Shown here piece by piece: positions 1 to 9,156 of a stretch of DNA of 64,000 nt. Where the stretch lies: assembly GCA_046349855.1 (NCBI GenBank), contig JAXMBM010000002.1, forward strand, positions 1 to 64,000, read 5' to 3'. The DNA comes from CAIXSC01 sp046349855 (GTDB lineage: Bacteria > Planctomycetota > Planctomycetia > Pirellulales > Pirellulaceae). How positions within the stretch are numbered: the first letter of the stretch is position 1; each line of letters opens with the position of its first letter. A program made the position numbers and the translations under genes. The notes beneath the pieces were generated by a model. The model saw only the letters and a program-made list of their open reading frames with translations, was not told the DNA's origin and made no database searches.

Positions 1-1149
1 TCCCAGGAACATGTATCCGAGCTGGCTGACCGTCGAATAGGCCAGCACGCGTTTCAGGTCGTGCTGGGTCAAGGCGATGAGACCGGCGAGCAGCGCCGTG
101 ACACCGCCAATCACCGCCACGACCAGTTGGGCCTCAGGCGAGACGGCAAACAAGGGCGTACAGCGCGTCACCATGTATACGCCTGCGGTCACCATCGTCG
201 CCGCATGGATCAGCGCACTCACCGGAGTGGGCCCTTCCATGGCATCGGGGAGCCAGACATGCAGCGGGAACTGAGCACTCTTGCCGCATGCTCCCAGCAT
301 CAGCAGCAGGCAGATGGCCAACCCGATAGCGCCCGCCTGGTAATCCTGGGCGCGGATCCGCGCGGGACTGAGGATTCCGCGGGGCGTATCGGCCAGCCGA
401 TCACTGGGGGAGGGAGCGGCGGCCGTCGCCGAATCCTCGGGTGCCGCTCCCAGCCGATCGTGAAAATCGAGCGTGCCGTACTGAGTCCAGATGAGGAACA
501 GGGCGAGGGCAAAACCAAAGTCACCCACGCGGTTCACCAGAAACGCCTTCTTCCCCGCCGCCGCCGCCTCCGGCTTGGGATACCAGAAGCCGATCAGCAG
601 GTAGCTGCAGACCCCGACCGCCTCCCAGAACACGAACAGCAGCACGAAATTGCTCACCGAGACCAGCATGGTCATGGAGAACACGAACAGCGCGATGTAG
701 GTGAAGAACCGCCAGTATCCTCGGTCACCCTGCATGTAGCCGGCGGCAAAGATGGCCACCAGCGTGGAAATGAAGGTGACCATCGAGAGCATGATCGAGG
801 TCAAGGCATCGGCGCGGAGCGTGATGTCGATGTGGAAATCGCGCAGGCTGCCGTCCGCTGCGGCCGAGCCACCCGCGGCATCGGCCTGCGCGTAGGCATC
901 GGGAACGTGGGCCCAGGTCCACAGGCGGAGCACATGTTCAAAACCGTCGGGAGCCGACAGTTCGGCCTGGCGACTCGCCACTTCGTTGAGCAACGACAGG
1001 CTGGCGAGGAACGATCCGGCCAGCGCCAGGATCACCGGCCAGTGGCTCGCCGCACGCAGCTGCCGCGGCCCCAACACGGCCGTGAGCAGAGCCGCCGCCA
1101 AGGGCAGCCCCGGCACAAGGATCATCAACAGATGCAATCGGGAATCCAT
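1..1149 (-). CDS. nuoL: NADH-quinone oxidoreductase subunit L, 3' part outside the window
   Basis: This is the N-terminal 383 codons of a proton-pumping, antiporter-like membrane subunit of respiratory complex I. The reading frame runs open to the left window edge, so the gene is cut by the window and not broken. Reading the minus strand from the ATG at 1149 gives hydrophobic helices, then DRGYWRFFTYIALFVFSM, FWEAVGVCSYLLIGFWY and KKAFLVNRVGDFGFALALF. These are hallmark NuoL segments, including the conserved Glu in WE and the Lys in KKAF. It follows nuoK after about 32 bp in the same direction and is part of the nuoA-L operon. nuoM and nuoN would be expected further left but cannot be seen. 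Confidence 0.95.
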   Translation of the reverse strand, partial: MDSRLHLLMILVPGLPLAAALLTAVLGPRQLRAASHWPVILALAGSFLASLSLLNEVASRQAELSAPDGFEHVLRLWTWAHVPDAYAQADAAGGSAAADGSLRDFHIDITLRADALTSIMLSMVTFISTLVAIFAAGYMQGDRGYWRFFTYIALFVFSMTMLVSVSNFVLLFVFWEAVGVCSYLLIGFWYPKPEAAAAGKKAFLVNRVGDFGFALALFLIWTQYGTLDFHDRLGAAPEDSATAAAPSPSDRLADTPRGILSPARIRAQDYQAGAIGLAICLLLMLGACGKSAQFPLHVWLPDAMEGPTPVSALIHAATMVTAGVYMVTRCTPLFAVSPEAQLVVAVIGGVTALLAGLIALTQHDLKRVLAYSTVSQLGYMFLG

Positions 1150-1181
1150 GATTCATCCCAAGGGGAAACGGAGGCTCCGCG

Positions 1182-1628
1182 TCACACGCGGCTGCGATGC
1201 AGGTCGGCTTCGGGATCGCGTTCGGGGCGTTGGCCGGCCGGCGTGAGTCGGGGCCAGTGCCGTTCTTCTTCCCGTTCTTCCGGCACTTCGCGATCAACAT
1301 AGGCCGGCTGCCCTTCTTCCCGCATCTCCTGCCAGAAGGCGATATCCAGCCGGCCGCTGCGGTGGAACAACATCAGGATCAACGCCAGAGCGATCGCCGC
1401 CTCGCAGGCGGCCACGGTGAGAATGAAGATGACCAGCATCTGCCCGCCCCAGTGTCCGTGGTATCGCCCCCAGGCCACCAGACTGACGGAGATCCCCTGC
1501 AGCATCATTTCCGCGCAGAGGAACATCACGATCATGTTGCGCCGCACCAGGAAACCGATCATTCCCAGGGCAAACAGCACAGCGCCCACGACGAGGTAGT
1601 TGAACAGTTCGCCCGCCGGATCAGCCAT
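1182..1628 (-). CDS. nuoK: NADH-quinone oxidoreductase subunit K
   Basis: Small membrane subunit of complex I (148 aa) with three predicted helices. It contains the family signature NMIVMFLCAEMMLQGISVS, in which the membrane Glu of CAEMM takes part in proton translocation, and a second acidic site in LTVAACEAAIALALILMLF. Typical NuoK proteins have about 100 residues. Here a charged, Arg/Glu-rich C-terminal tail of about 45 residues follows the last helix and is probably cytoplasmic. The start codon lies inside the end of nuoJ with an 8-nt overlap, which suggests translational coupling. Confidence 0.95.
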   Translation of the reverse strand: MADPAGELFNYLVVGAVLFALGMIGFLVRRNMIVMFLCAEMMLQGISVSLVAWGRYHGHWGGQMLVIFILTVAACEAAIALALILMLFHRSGRLDIAFWQEMREEGQPAYVDREVPEEREEERHWPRLTPAGQRPERDPEADLHRSRV

Positions 1629-2448
1629 GGTCGTCCCCCCCTCGTTCGTCGTCTCCCGCGGAAGGACGTCGCTCGCTGTCCCGCCCCTGGATGACGATGG
1701 CCACGGCCCCTACCAGCGCCGCCAGCAGCAGCGTGCCGCCCACTTCGACCGCCACGAGGTGACGGCTGAAGAGAACACCGCCCAGCCGCGCCATGTGGGA
1801 GCGGCCGTCGAGTGCGTCGAGGGCTTGCGTTCCCGTCGCCGCCCCGCGGGCCGGCGGCGCCTCGTCCCGCAGCGGCGCGATCGCGCCAAGCAACGTTCCC
1901 AGGAGCAGGGCGACCGTCAGGATGACGGCCGGCTTGGCCAGCGGTCCCCAACTGATCCGGTCGTACGTGTCGTGCCCCTCCGGCTGCGCCAACATCACCA
2001 CGAACAGCAGCGTCACCACGATCGCTCCGGCGTAAACAACGACCGTCGCCACCCCCAGGAACTGGGCGCTCTGCAGACAAAACAGGCCGCCCGTCCCCAG
2101 CAGGGAAACGGCGAACCAGATCGCCGAGTACACGGCACTCCGCATGGCGATCGCGGCCGCCGCCGCTCCCACGGTCAGCAGCGCCAGCGCGGTGAACGTG
2201 AGTTGGCTGCCGAGTGGTTCCAGTCGCACCATTCCGGCGGCGAACAGCAGCAGCGCCAGCCCGCCGACCACCGTGCCGGCACGCCGCAAGCCGCGGGTAC
2301 TGCCGGGCATCATCAGCAGCAGCGCCACCGCACCGGCCAGCACTCCCCAGGCCAGCCAGGACTGCAGCAGGGCGTTCCAGGGAACCGCGGCCCAGAGCGC
2401 ATGGCTCGGTCCCGTCCCACTGGACATCCACCAGGAAGCCCCGTTCAT
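1621..2448 (-). CDS. nuoJ: NADH-quinone oxidoreductase subunit J
   Basis: Membrane subunit of complex I (275 aa). The ATG at 2448 was chosen because it forms a 4-nt ATGA overlap with the nuoI stop; the frame is open much further upstream but only as a shadow of nuoI. Several hydrophobic helices are visible, and the NuoJ signature region reads AIWFAVSLLGTGGLFCLQ followed by FLGVATVVVYAGAIVVTLLFVVML. The protein is longer than the usual 160-220 residues: it has an extra hydrophobic segment at the N terminus and a polar tail rich in Arg, Asp and Gly. It overlaps nuoK by 8 nt. Confidence 0.93.
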   Translation of the reverse strand: MNGASWWMSSGTGPSHALWAAVPWNALLQSWLAWGVLAGAVALLLMMPGSTRGLRRAGTVVGGLALLLFAAGMVRLEPLGSQLTFTALALLTVGAAAAAIAMRSAVYSAIWFAVSLLGTGGLFCLQSAQFLGVATVVVYAGAIVVTLLFVVMLAQPEGHDTYDRISWGPLAKPAVILTVALLLGTLLGAIAPLRDEAPPARGAATGTQALDALDGRSHMARLGGVLFSRHLVAVEVGGTLLLAALVGAVAIVIQGRDSERRPSAGDDERGGDDHG

Positions 2449-2990
2449 GGCGCGCCTCCCAGAGCCGCCGATTTCATCGGCTCCCGGTCCTTCGTCTCGT
2501 CGTAGACGCTCAACAGTTTTTCCTTGTCGAAGATCATTTCTTCGCGGCTGCGTCCCGTCAGGTTGTACAGGCTGGTCAGTTCGATCGCGTCGACCGGGCA
2601 CGCTTCCTCGCACATCCCACAGTAGATGCACCGCAGTTCGTCGATCGTGAAGCTCTCCGGATACTTGTCCCGATCCGGCCAGGGACTTTCCGCCGCCAGG
2701 ATATCGATGCAGTGGGCGGGGCACGCGGTGGCACAGAGAAAACAGGCCACGCACTTCACTCGCCCCTGACCGTCGCGGTTCAGCCGATGAACGCCGCGGT
2801 AGATCAGCGGCGCCCCGATCTGTGGCTCCTGGTCGGGATAGCTCACCGTCGCCACGTCCCCTGCGACCGAGCGTTTCAGGTGTTTGAACGTCGTGCTCAG
2901 TCCCTGCACGAACATGGGGAGATACAGCTTGCCGCCCAGGCCCAGCTGAGGCTCTTCCACCCATTTGATCCGCGGATCGTCGGTCTTCAT
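2445..2990 (-). CDS. nuoI: NADH-quinone oxidoreductase subunit I (two 4Fe-4S clusters)
   Basis: Peripheral-arm ferredoxin-like subunit of complex I (181 aa) that passes electrons towards the quinone site. Both 4Fe-4S binding motifs are intact: CVACFLCATACP, where the usual CxxC spacing carries Val-Ala, and CIYCGMCEEACPVDAIE. The N-terminal segment resembles the amphipathic helix by which NuoI lies on the membrane arm. The length is close to normal for the family. It sits between nuoH (42-bp gap) and nuoJ (4-nt overlap). Confidence 0.96.
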   Translation of the reverse strand: MKTDDPRIKWVEEPQLGLGGKLYLPMFVQGLSTTFKHLKRSVAGDVATVSYPDQEPQIGAPLIYRGVHRLNRDGQGRVKCVACFLCATACPAHCIDILAAESPWPDRDKYPESFTIDELRCIYCGMCEEACPVDAIELTSLYNLTGRSREEMIFDKEKLLSVYDETKDREPMKSAALGGAP

Positions 2991-3032
2991 CGCGTTATCC
3001 CCCGTGCCCTCTCCATCCCTTCCGACCCGCCG

Positions 3033-4268
3033 TCACAGCTGAGCGTCGATCTCGTATTCCCGCAGATTGCGCCGCGGACGGTTGTCGGTGACCAGCGTGC
3101 CGCTGTAGGCCACCAGCAGCCAGCCCACGAGGCATGTGCCCCACGTCACCGCCATCATTCCCAGATCCCACATGCGGCTGGTCGATTTCGGATCCGCGAT
3201 GGCCCGCACTTCGTACAAGGTGGCCACCACCACGAGATTGGCGAGTCCCAGCGGCAACATGATCTTCCAGGCCAGCGCCATCAACTGGTCGAAGCGGAAC
3301 CGCGGCCAGCTCCAGCGGGTCAGCATGAAGAACAGGATGACGAGCACGATCTTGGTGGTGAGGATGGCGATCCGCAGCACGGCTCCCACCCACGTCACCT
3401 GGTCGTCGGACCCGGTCAGTCCCCAGAAGTGCCAGCCGCCGAGGAACAGGATCACGATCAGGAACGAGGCCGTGATCATGTGGAGAAACTCGGCCACCAG
3501 GAACAGCAGCAGCTTGATACCCGAGTATTCCGTATGGTAGCCACCAATCAGCTCTTGTTCGCATTCGGGCAGATCGAAGGGGAGTCGCGCGGCTTCGGCA
3601 AACGCCGCCACGACGAACACGATGAAGCCCAGCGGTTGAGCGATGGCGAACCAGATCCCCGAACGGGCCTGCTCGCGAATGATGACTTCCAGATCCAGCG
3701 AGCCGCCGGCCGCCAGCGTCACTCCCAGCAGCCCCAACCCCATCGGAAGTTCGTAGGCGATCAGCTGAGCGCTCGATCGCAGCCCTCCCAGAAAACTGTA
3801 CTTGTTGTTGCTGGCCCACCCTCCCAGTACCACGCCATACACGGCGATGCTCGACAGGGCGAACACGTAGATCATTCCGACATCGACCCCGGGCGCGACA
3901 ATCAACCGGATAGGCCCCTCAACCCCTTCGATGGGCGGCAGCACGCTGCCAAACGGAATCACCGCGAACACCGCCAGCGCCGCCACCAGGATAGAGATCG
4001 GCGCCAGGATGAAGAGCCGCTTGTCGACATGCGCCGGCGTGTACTCTTCCTTGAAAATGAACTTCACACCGTCCGCCAGCGGCTGCCCCAATCCCCACAG
4101 ACGGATCTTGGTGAGGGGAATGCCGACGCGGTTGGGACCGACGCGATCCTGGACCCAGGCCGCCATCCGCCGCTCGAGCAGCACGAAATAGGCCGCCGCC
4201 GTCATCAGTCCGCCGATGAGCAGAGCGATCTTGATGAGGGGTTCGACGAGTTCGCGAGGGATGGTCAT
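3033..4268 (-). CDS. nuoH: NADH-quinone oxidoreductase subunit H
   Basis: Membrane subunit of complex I (411 aa) that forms much of the quinone-binding chamber. Diagnostic stretches are ERRMAAWVQDRVGPNRVG near the N terminus, FAEAARLPFDLPECEQELI in the middle, and a conserved GGYHTEYSG loop. The start at 4268 forms an ATGA overlap with the nuoG stop codon. It is somewhat longer than the usual 320-350 residues, owing mainly to a longer C-terminal end that finishes in an Arg-rich, cytosolic-looking tail. Confidence 0.96.
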   Translation of the reverse strand: MTIPRELVEPLIKIALLIGGLMTAAAYFVLLERRMAAWVQDRVGPNRVGIPLTKIRLWGLGQPLADGVKFIFKEEYTPAHVDKRLFILAPISILVAALAVFAVIPFGSVLPPIEGVEGPIRLIVAPGVDVGMIYVFALSSIAVYGVVLGGWASNNKYSFLGGLRSSAQLIAYELPMGLGLLGVTLAAGGSLDLEVIIREQARSGIWFAIAQPLGFIVFVVAAFAEAARLPFDLPECEQELIGGYHTEYSGIKLLLFLVAEFLHMITASFLIVILFLGGWHFWGLTGSDDQVTWVGAVLRIAILTTKIVLVILFFMLTRWSWPRFRFDQLMALAWKIMLPLGLANLVVVATLYEVRAIADPKSTSRMWDLGMMAVTWGTCLVGWLLVAYSGTLVTDNRPRRNLREYEIDAQL

Positions 4269-5884
4269 GTCGCGCCTGCCAGTTGATGAAGCTTCAGATC
4301 GACGCCCGTGTCGGGAAGGGTGCCGGTCGCCACGGCGAAATAACCGATCGACCGCGCGATTTCCTCCCGCACGAGGTCGGCGTTGTAGAGTCCGGTGCGC
4401 CCGGCGAGTCGCCAGGCCAGTGGCCCTTCCGCCAGCACTCCCGCCGGAGCGCGGATGGCCCAGTCGAACGACTGCAGCCGGTCCGCGTGATTGACGAACG
4501 AACCGGCCCGTTCGACCGACGCCGCCGACGGCAGCTGCCAGGTGGCGGCGGCGCTGAGCGGCGAGGGGAACAGGTCCTGCACCACCAGTTGCTGCAGGCC
4601 CGCGAACGGTTCGGCCGACACCTCGGCCAACCCGCCCTGCGGATAGCCGCCCGTGAGCCAGATCCCGGAGAATTGCCCCGTCGGGAGCTGCTGCTGGAGG
4701 AATTCCTCCCAGGTGACCACCTGGCCGGCGAGCCCCGCGATGACGGAACTTACTCCCCGCCGATTCGGGCACTTCTCGGCACGGATCGTGAACCCCTTGG
4801 CGAACCGCTCGTCCTCCCCAACCTGCGGCACCGGCCCCAGCACCAGCAATGCCTGTGGGTCAATCCCGCGCACGTAGGTCGCCAGCAGATAGGCATCCTC
4901 GATCGTGAGAAACGGTGACAGCACCACGGCCAGCCGAGCGCAGCGCCGCAGATCGGCGTCGAGCTGGGTGGGCAGGCGCGCCCAGTCGGCCGCTACCAGC
5001 TGATCCTTTTCGCGACGCCGCGGACCACTCAGCCGCCGCGCGTCATGCACATGCTTCCAGCCGTAGCGGCCGTCGTCGCACATCCACCAGTGATTGACGT
5101 GCGGATTCTCGCGCGGCTTCAGCCGGTACACTCGATCCTGATTCTCATCGACGCGGATCGAGCAGCCCGTCGAGCAGCCGTCGCACACGTGGTCGTGCGA
5201 CTTCATGAACCAGACGCGCTGCGTGTAGAGGAAGTCGCGGTCGCCCAGAGCACCGACCGGACACAGGTCGACCACGTTACCCGACAGCTTGTTGTCGAGA
5301 GGGAAACCGGGGAAGACGTCGATCTCCTCGTGAGCTCCGCGGTTCGCCACCATCAGTTCGGCCGTCCCGGCGACCTCGCGAGTGAACCGCACGCAGCGGG
5401 TGCACATCACACAGCGATCGACGAACAGCGTCACCGTCTCTCCCAGCGGTCGGCGACGGCTGTGAAACGGCTTGATGTCCGCCCGCCGCTCTTCACGTCC
5501 GTATTCAAAATGATAGTCCTGCAACGAGCACTCGCCGGCCTTGTCGCAGACCGGGCAATCGACCGGGTGCCGCAGCAACAGGTCTTCTTCCACCATCGCC
5601 CGGGCATTCTTCACCGCGTCGCTGTTGGTGATGAACACCGTGCCGTCGGTCGCGGGCGTCTGGCAGGCGGGGACCAGTTTCCCCATCAGCTGAATCTTGC
5701 CGGACTGGGGGTCGCGCTTTCCCGTTTCCACCAGGCACATGCGGCAGCTGGCCACCACCGACAGCCCCGAGTGCCAGCAGTAGTGCGGGATTTCGATGCC
5801 AGCCCGCCGCGCGGCCTGGATACCGTTGAGCCGTTCGGCGGCGCCGATTTCGACTTCCTGTCCGTCGACAATGACTGTGGGCAT
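4265..5884 (-). CDS. nuoG: NADH-quinone oxidoreductase subunit G, short form
   Basis: Iron-sulfur subunit of the complex I peripheral arm (539 aa). The N terminus has a 2Fe-2S ferredoxin-like domain with HYCWHSGLSVVASCRMCLVE and a later PACQTP cysteine. The His/Cys cluster site follows (HPVDCPVCDKAGECSLQ), then a 4Fe-4S site (DRCVMCTRCVRF and a distal LCPVGAL). A further Cys set (CDGCSTGC plus MCDDGRYGW) matches the extra N7-type cluster of molybdopterin-oxidoreductase ancestry. The C-terminal, formate-dehydrogenase-like domain is heavily shortened compared with the 700-900 residues of many NuoG proteins. It overlaps nuoH by 4 nt and starts 2 bp after nuoF. Confidence 0.95.
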   Translation of the reverse strand: MPTVIVDGQEVEIGAAERLNGIQAARRAGIEIPHYCWHSGLSVVASCRMCLVETGKRDPQSGKIQLMGKLVPACQTPATDGTVFITNSDAVKNARAMVEEDLLLRHPVDCPVCDKAGECSLQDYHFEYGREERRADIKPFHSRRRPLGETVTLFVDRCVMCTRCVRFTREVAGTAELMVANRGAHEEIDVFPGFPLDNKLSGNVVDLCPVGALGDRDFLYTQRVWFMKSHDHVCDGCSTGCSIRVDENQDRVYRLKPRENPHVNHWWMCDDGRYGWKHVHDARRLSGPRRREKDQLVAADWARLPTQLDADLRRCARLAVVLSPFLTIEDAYLLATYVRGIDPQALLVLGPVPQVGEDERFAKGFTIRAEKCPNRRGVSSVIAGLAGQVVTWEEFLQQQLPTGQFSGIWLTGGYPQGGLAEVSAEPFAGLQQLVVQDLFPSPLSAAATWQLPSAASVERAGSFVNHADRLQSFDWAIRAPAGVLAEGPLAWRLAGRTGLYNADLVREEIARSIGYFAVATGTLPDTGVDLKLHQLAGAT

Positions 5885-5886
5885 AT

Positions 5887-7242
5887 TCAGTGAATCTCAA
5901 CGAGGTCCAGCGCGGGAACGGGATCGGTGCGTTGCCAGCCCGCCGGATTCGTCCGCTTGATGAAGTCTTCGAATTCGTCGCGGTACTTCCGGATGGCGTT
6001 CTTGATCGGCCAGGCAGCGCCATCGGCCAGACCACAGATCGTGGTCCCGGGAATGATGCCGATGTTGTCGCCGATCTCGAGCAGCAGATCGAGATCCTTT
6101 AGCCGCCCCTGGCCGGCCAGCATGCGCTTCAGCAACCGCAACGACCACGCGGTCCCTTCACGGCAGGGAGTGCATTGCCCGCAGCTTTCGTGGGCAAAGA
6201 ACTGGCAGCTATTGTGCAGGAAATCGACCATGGAAACGGTCTCGTCCATCACCACCACCGCCGCCGTTCCCAGGCCGAGGCAACCGAATTTGCCGGGGCC
6301 ATTGAAGTCGAGCGGACAATGGAACTCGCTCGCCTTGAGCAACCCCATGCTGATCCCGCCCGGTATGGCCGCCTTGGCCTTCTTACCGCCGCGGATGCCG
6401 CCGCCGAAGCGGTCGATCAGTTCCTGTACGGTGAGGCCGAGCGGTGCTTCATAGCAGCCCGGACGATTCACGTGTCCACTGAGACAGTACAGTTTGGGAC
6501 CATAGCTGCCAGCGTCGCGCGGATTGTTCGGATCGGGCGGCACCCCCATCGACTTGAACCACTCGGGGCCGCGATCCAGGATGTGCCGCACGCAAGCCAC
6601 CGTCTCGACGTTGTTCACCACCGTGGGCTTGCGGAACAAGCCTTCCACGGCGGGAAACGGCGGCTTGATGCGGGGCCAGGCCCGCCGCCCCTCGATGCTC
6701 TCGATCAGGCCGGTCTCTTCGCCGCAGATGTAGGCGGCCGCTCCGCGATGGAGAAAAATGTCGAGCGAGTAGCCGGAGCCCAGGATGTTCCGTCCCAGGT
6801 AGCCCGCCTCGTAACACTCGTCCACCGCCTGCTGCACCCGCTTCCAGGCCCGCGGGTACTCGTACCGCATGTAAAAATAGGCCGTCGACGCACCCGTGGC
6901 GAAGCAGCTCAGAATCAACCCTTCGATCACCTGATGCGGATCGAGCTCCATCAGGTAACGGTTGTTGAACGTGCCCGGTTCGCTTTCGTCGGCGTTGAGA
7001 CAGAAGTAGATCGGGCCCGGGTGATCTTTGGGCAGGAAGGTCCACTTGAGTCCGGTGGGAAAACCAGCGCCACCACGCCCCCGCAACCCGCTCGCCTTGA
7101 CGATCTCCCGCACTTCGGCCGGCGACTGGCCCGCCAGCACCTTGCGCAGCGTCGCGTACCCCCCGGTCGACTCGTACACGCCCCGCGTGTGACTGTCGGG
7201 TCGGGCGATGTGCGCCAGCAGGATCGGTTCGAATTCAGCCAC
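5887..7242 (-). CDS. nuoF: NADH-quinone oxidoreductase subunit F (NADH and FMN binding)
   Basis: NADH-oxidising flavoprotein subunit of complex I (451 aa). The glycine-rich NADH-binding motif GRGGAGFPTGLKW lies near residue 56. The FMN-binding region includes NADESEPGTFNNR and AAAYICGEETGLIESIEG. The N3 4Fe-4S cluster site is ESCGQCTPCREG, with a distal Cys in TTICGLADG. Length and motif order are those of a complete family member. It lies between nuoE and nuoG in the operon. Confidence 0.97.
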   Translation of the reverse strand: MAEFEPILLAHIARPDSHTRGVYESTGGYATLRKVLAGQSPAEVREIVKASGLRGRGGAGFPTGLKWTFLPKDHPGPIYFCLNADESEPGTFNNRYLMELDPHQVIEGLILSCFATGASTAYFYMRYEYPRAWKRVQQAVDECYEAGYLGRNILGSGYSLDIFLHRGAAAYICGEETGLIESIEGRRAWPRIKPPFPAVEGLFRKPTVVNNVETVACVRHILDRGPEWFKSMGVPPDPNNPRDAGSYGPKLYCLSGHVNRPGCYEAPLGLTVQELIDRFGGGIRGGKKAKAAIPGGISMGLLKASEFHCPLDFNGPGKFGCLGLGTAAVVVMDETVSMVDFLHNSCQFFAHESCGQCTPCREGTAWSLRLLKRMLAGQGRLKDLDLLLEIGDNIGIIPGTTICGLADGAAWPIKNAIRKYRDEFEDFIKRTNPAGWQRTDPVPALDLVEIH

Positions 7243-7307
7243 GGTGGTTCATTCCTTGTTTGCTGCGGCAGCTCGCGGAAACCACTCCCGCCAAGCTCCC
7301 CCGGCGG

Positions 7308-7814
7308 TCAGCTCGCTCGGCCCGACGGTAACTGGTTGAGGAACGCGTCCGCTTTCTCGTTGGTCAGACAGGTATGCAACTCGTCACCCGCCAGCATGCA
7401 CGGTGCGTGCTCACACGCCCCCAGACATTCGGCATACTCCAGCGTCAGCCGCCCGTCCGCCGTCGTGCCCCCCGGCGGGATCCCCAGCCGATGGCACATG
7501 TGATCGAGGATCGCGTCGGCTCCCAACAGATGGCAGCTCACCGATCGGCACACCCAGGCCCGCACCGCACCATGCGGCCGATCCTGCTTGAAGAAACCGT
7601 AGAAACTGAGCGTATCCTGAACCTGTGCCGGAGCCAGTTCGAGCAGCTCGGCGATCTCCACGACCGCTTCGAGCGGCACCTGCCGGAGACGCTCGTGGAC
7701 CACATGGAGCGCCGGGAGGGTCACGGCCTGCTTCGACGGATAACGCGGGATGTACGCCTTGATCAGGGCGACCATCTCGTCGGTCAGCACGCGTTTGCGA
7801 GGAGCGGAATTCAT
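7308..7814 (-). CDS. nuoE: NADH-quinone oxidoreductase subunit E (2Fe-2S)
   Basis: Thioredoxin-fold 2Fe-2S subunit of complex I (168 aa), which carries cluster N1a beside NuoF. The four ligands are visible in CRSVSC and, about 40 residues later, CLGACEHAPC. An N-terminal helical part resembles the usual NuoE start (QVQDTLSFYGFF). Gaps of about 60 bp separate it from nuoD and nuoF, so it is cotranscribed but less tightly coupled than the membrane genes. Confidence 0.95.
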   Translation of the reverse strand: MNSAPRKRVLTDEMVALIKAYIPRYPSKQAVTLPALHVVHERLRQVPLEAVVEIAELLELAPAQVQDTLSFYGFFKQDRPHGAVRAWVCRSVSCHLLGADAILDHMCHRLGIPPGGTTADGRLTLEYAECLGACEHAPCMLAGDELHTCLTNEKADAFLNQLPSGRAS

Positions 7815-7871
7815 GGTCAGTCAGCCGCAGGCAGGAAAGAGGGGAATCTCAGGCGGTGGAGAAGTGGGAAC

Positions 7872-9107
7872 TCAACGGTCCAATTCGGCGGCAATGATGT
7901 TCAGACTCCCCAGCACGGCCACCACATCACTCAGCGTGTGACCGCGAATGAGGTAGGGGAACAGCGAGAAGTGAATGTAGGACGGGGGCCGGCAGCGGGC
8001 CCGGTAGGCGACATTGGAACCATCGCCGACGAGGTAGAAGCCGAGTTCGCCGTTGGGAGCCTCGATCGCGCCGTACGACTCGGCACACGGCACCTCGAAA
8101 CCGCGGTTGGTCATCACCAGTTCGAAATGGGTAATCGTCCCTTCGATCGTCTGATAGACCTGTTGCTTGGTGGGCAGAATGGCGCGCTCATCGACCCCCA
8201 CGTTGATCGGTCCGGCGGGAATGTTCTCGACCGCCTGGGCCACGATACGCAGGCTTTCCCGCAATTCGGCCATGCGGACGTAGTAGCGAGCGAAACAGTC
8301 GCCCGCCGTCGCGCAACAGACCTGAAAATCGAGATCGGGATAGGCCAGATAAGGCTCGTCCCGCCGCAGGTCGCGCGTGACTCCGCTGGCCCGTGCCACG
8401 GGACCCGTGGCACTGCGATTGGTCGCCTCTTCCCGCGACAGGATGCCCACTCCCTGCATCCGATCGACGAAGATACGGTTGCGATTGACCAGCTTTTCCA
8501 TCTCGTCGATCGTCTGCGGAAACGAGCGGACGAAGGCCCGGATCTTTTCGACGACCTGCGGAGTGATGTCGTGCATCACGCCGCCGACACGAGTGTAGCT
8601 GTTGGTAAACCGAGCGCCGCACAATGTCTCGAAGATGTCGTAGATCTTCTCCCGCTGGTTGAAGGCGTAGAGAAAGAACGTGAAGGCGCCGACATCCAAC
8701 CCCATGGCACCCGTCGACAGCAGGTGATCGCTGATCCGTGCCAACTCGCAGACCAACGTGCGGACGTACTTGCAACGGGGAGTCAACTCAATCCCCAGCA
8801 GCTTCTCGACCGCATGATGCCAGGCCACGTTGTTGGCCATCGGCGAAATGTAATTCATCCGGTCGGTGACCGTCACATACTGGTTGTAATCCAGATGCTC
8901 GCCGATCTTCTCGAAACCCGAATGCAGGTAGCCAATGTCCGGAATCGCGTCCACCACCCGCTCGCCGTCGAGCTTCAGTACCAGCCGCAGCGTGGTGTGC
9001 GTGGCCGGATGCTGGGGACCGAAATTCAGCGTCCACAGATAGTCCTGCTCGGACGTGTTGGCACGACTCAGCGTGGCAGGTTGCATGGGCATGAAATGAC
9101 TTTCCAA
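7872..9107 (-). CDS. nuoD: NADH-quinone oxidoreductase subunit D
   Basis: 49-kDa subunit of complex I (411 aa), which forms the quinone-binding pocket with NuoB. Family signatures are FGPQHPATH near the N terminus, YLHSGFEKIGEHLDYNQ, TGPVARASGVTRDLR, and the C-terminal SYIHFSLFPYLIRGH and GSLNIIAAELDR. Two in-frame ATG codons lie within the first eight codons (residues 1, 6 and 8), so the exact start could shift by a few residues. NuoC and NuoD are separate proteins here, not the fused NuoCD of enterobacteria. Confidence 0.96.
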   Translation of the reverse strand: MESHFMPMQPATLSRANTSEQDYLWTLNFGPQHPATHTTLRLVLKLDGERVVDAIPDIGYLHSGFEKIGEHLDYNQYVTVTDRMNYISPMANNVAWHHAVEKLLGIELTPRCKYVRTLVCELARISDHLLSTGAMGLDVGAFTFFLYAFNQREKIYDIFETLCGARFTNSYTRVGGVMHDITPQVVEKIRAFVRSFPQTIDEMEKLVNRNRIFVDRMQGVGILSREEATNRSATGPVARASGVTRDLRRDEPYLAYPDLDFQVCCATAGDCFARYYVRMAELRESLRIVAQAVENIPAGPINVGVDERAILPTKQQVYQTIEGTITHFELVMTNRGFEVPCAESYGAIEAPNGELGFYLVGDGSNVAYRARCRPPSYIHFSLFPYLIRGHTLSDVVAVLGSLNIIAAELDR

Positions 9108-9156
9108 TACGTGGCGGGCCGGCCGCCCGCGAGCGCGACTCGGACCTCAGCCAGCC

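Noticed and set aside
2214..4286. Plus-strand ORF of 690 aa across nuoJ, nuoI and nuoH
   Set aside because: Antisense to unambiguous complex I genes and without recognisable domains.
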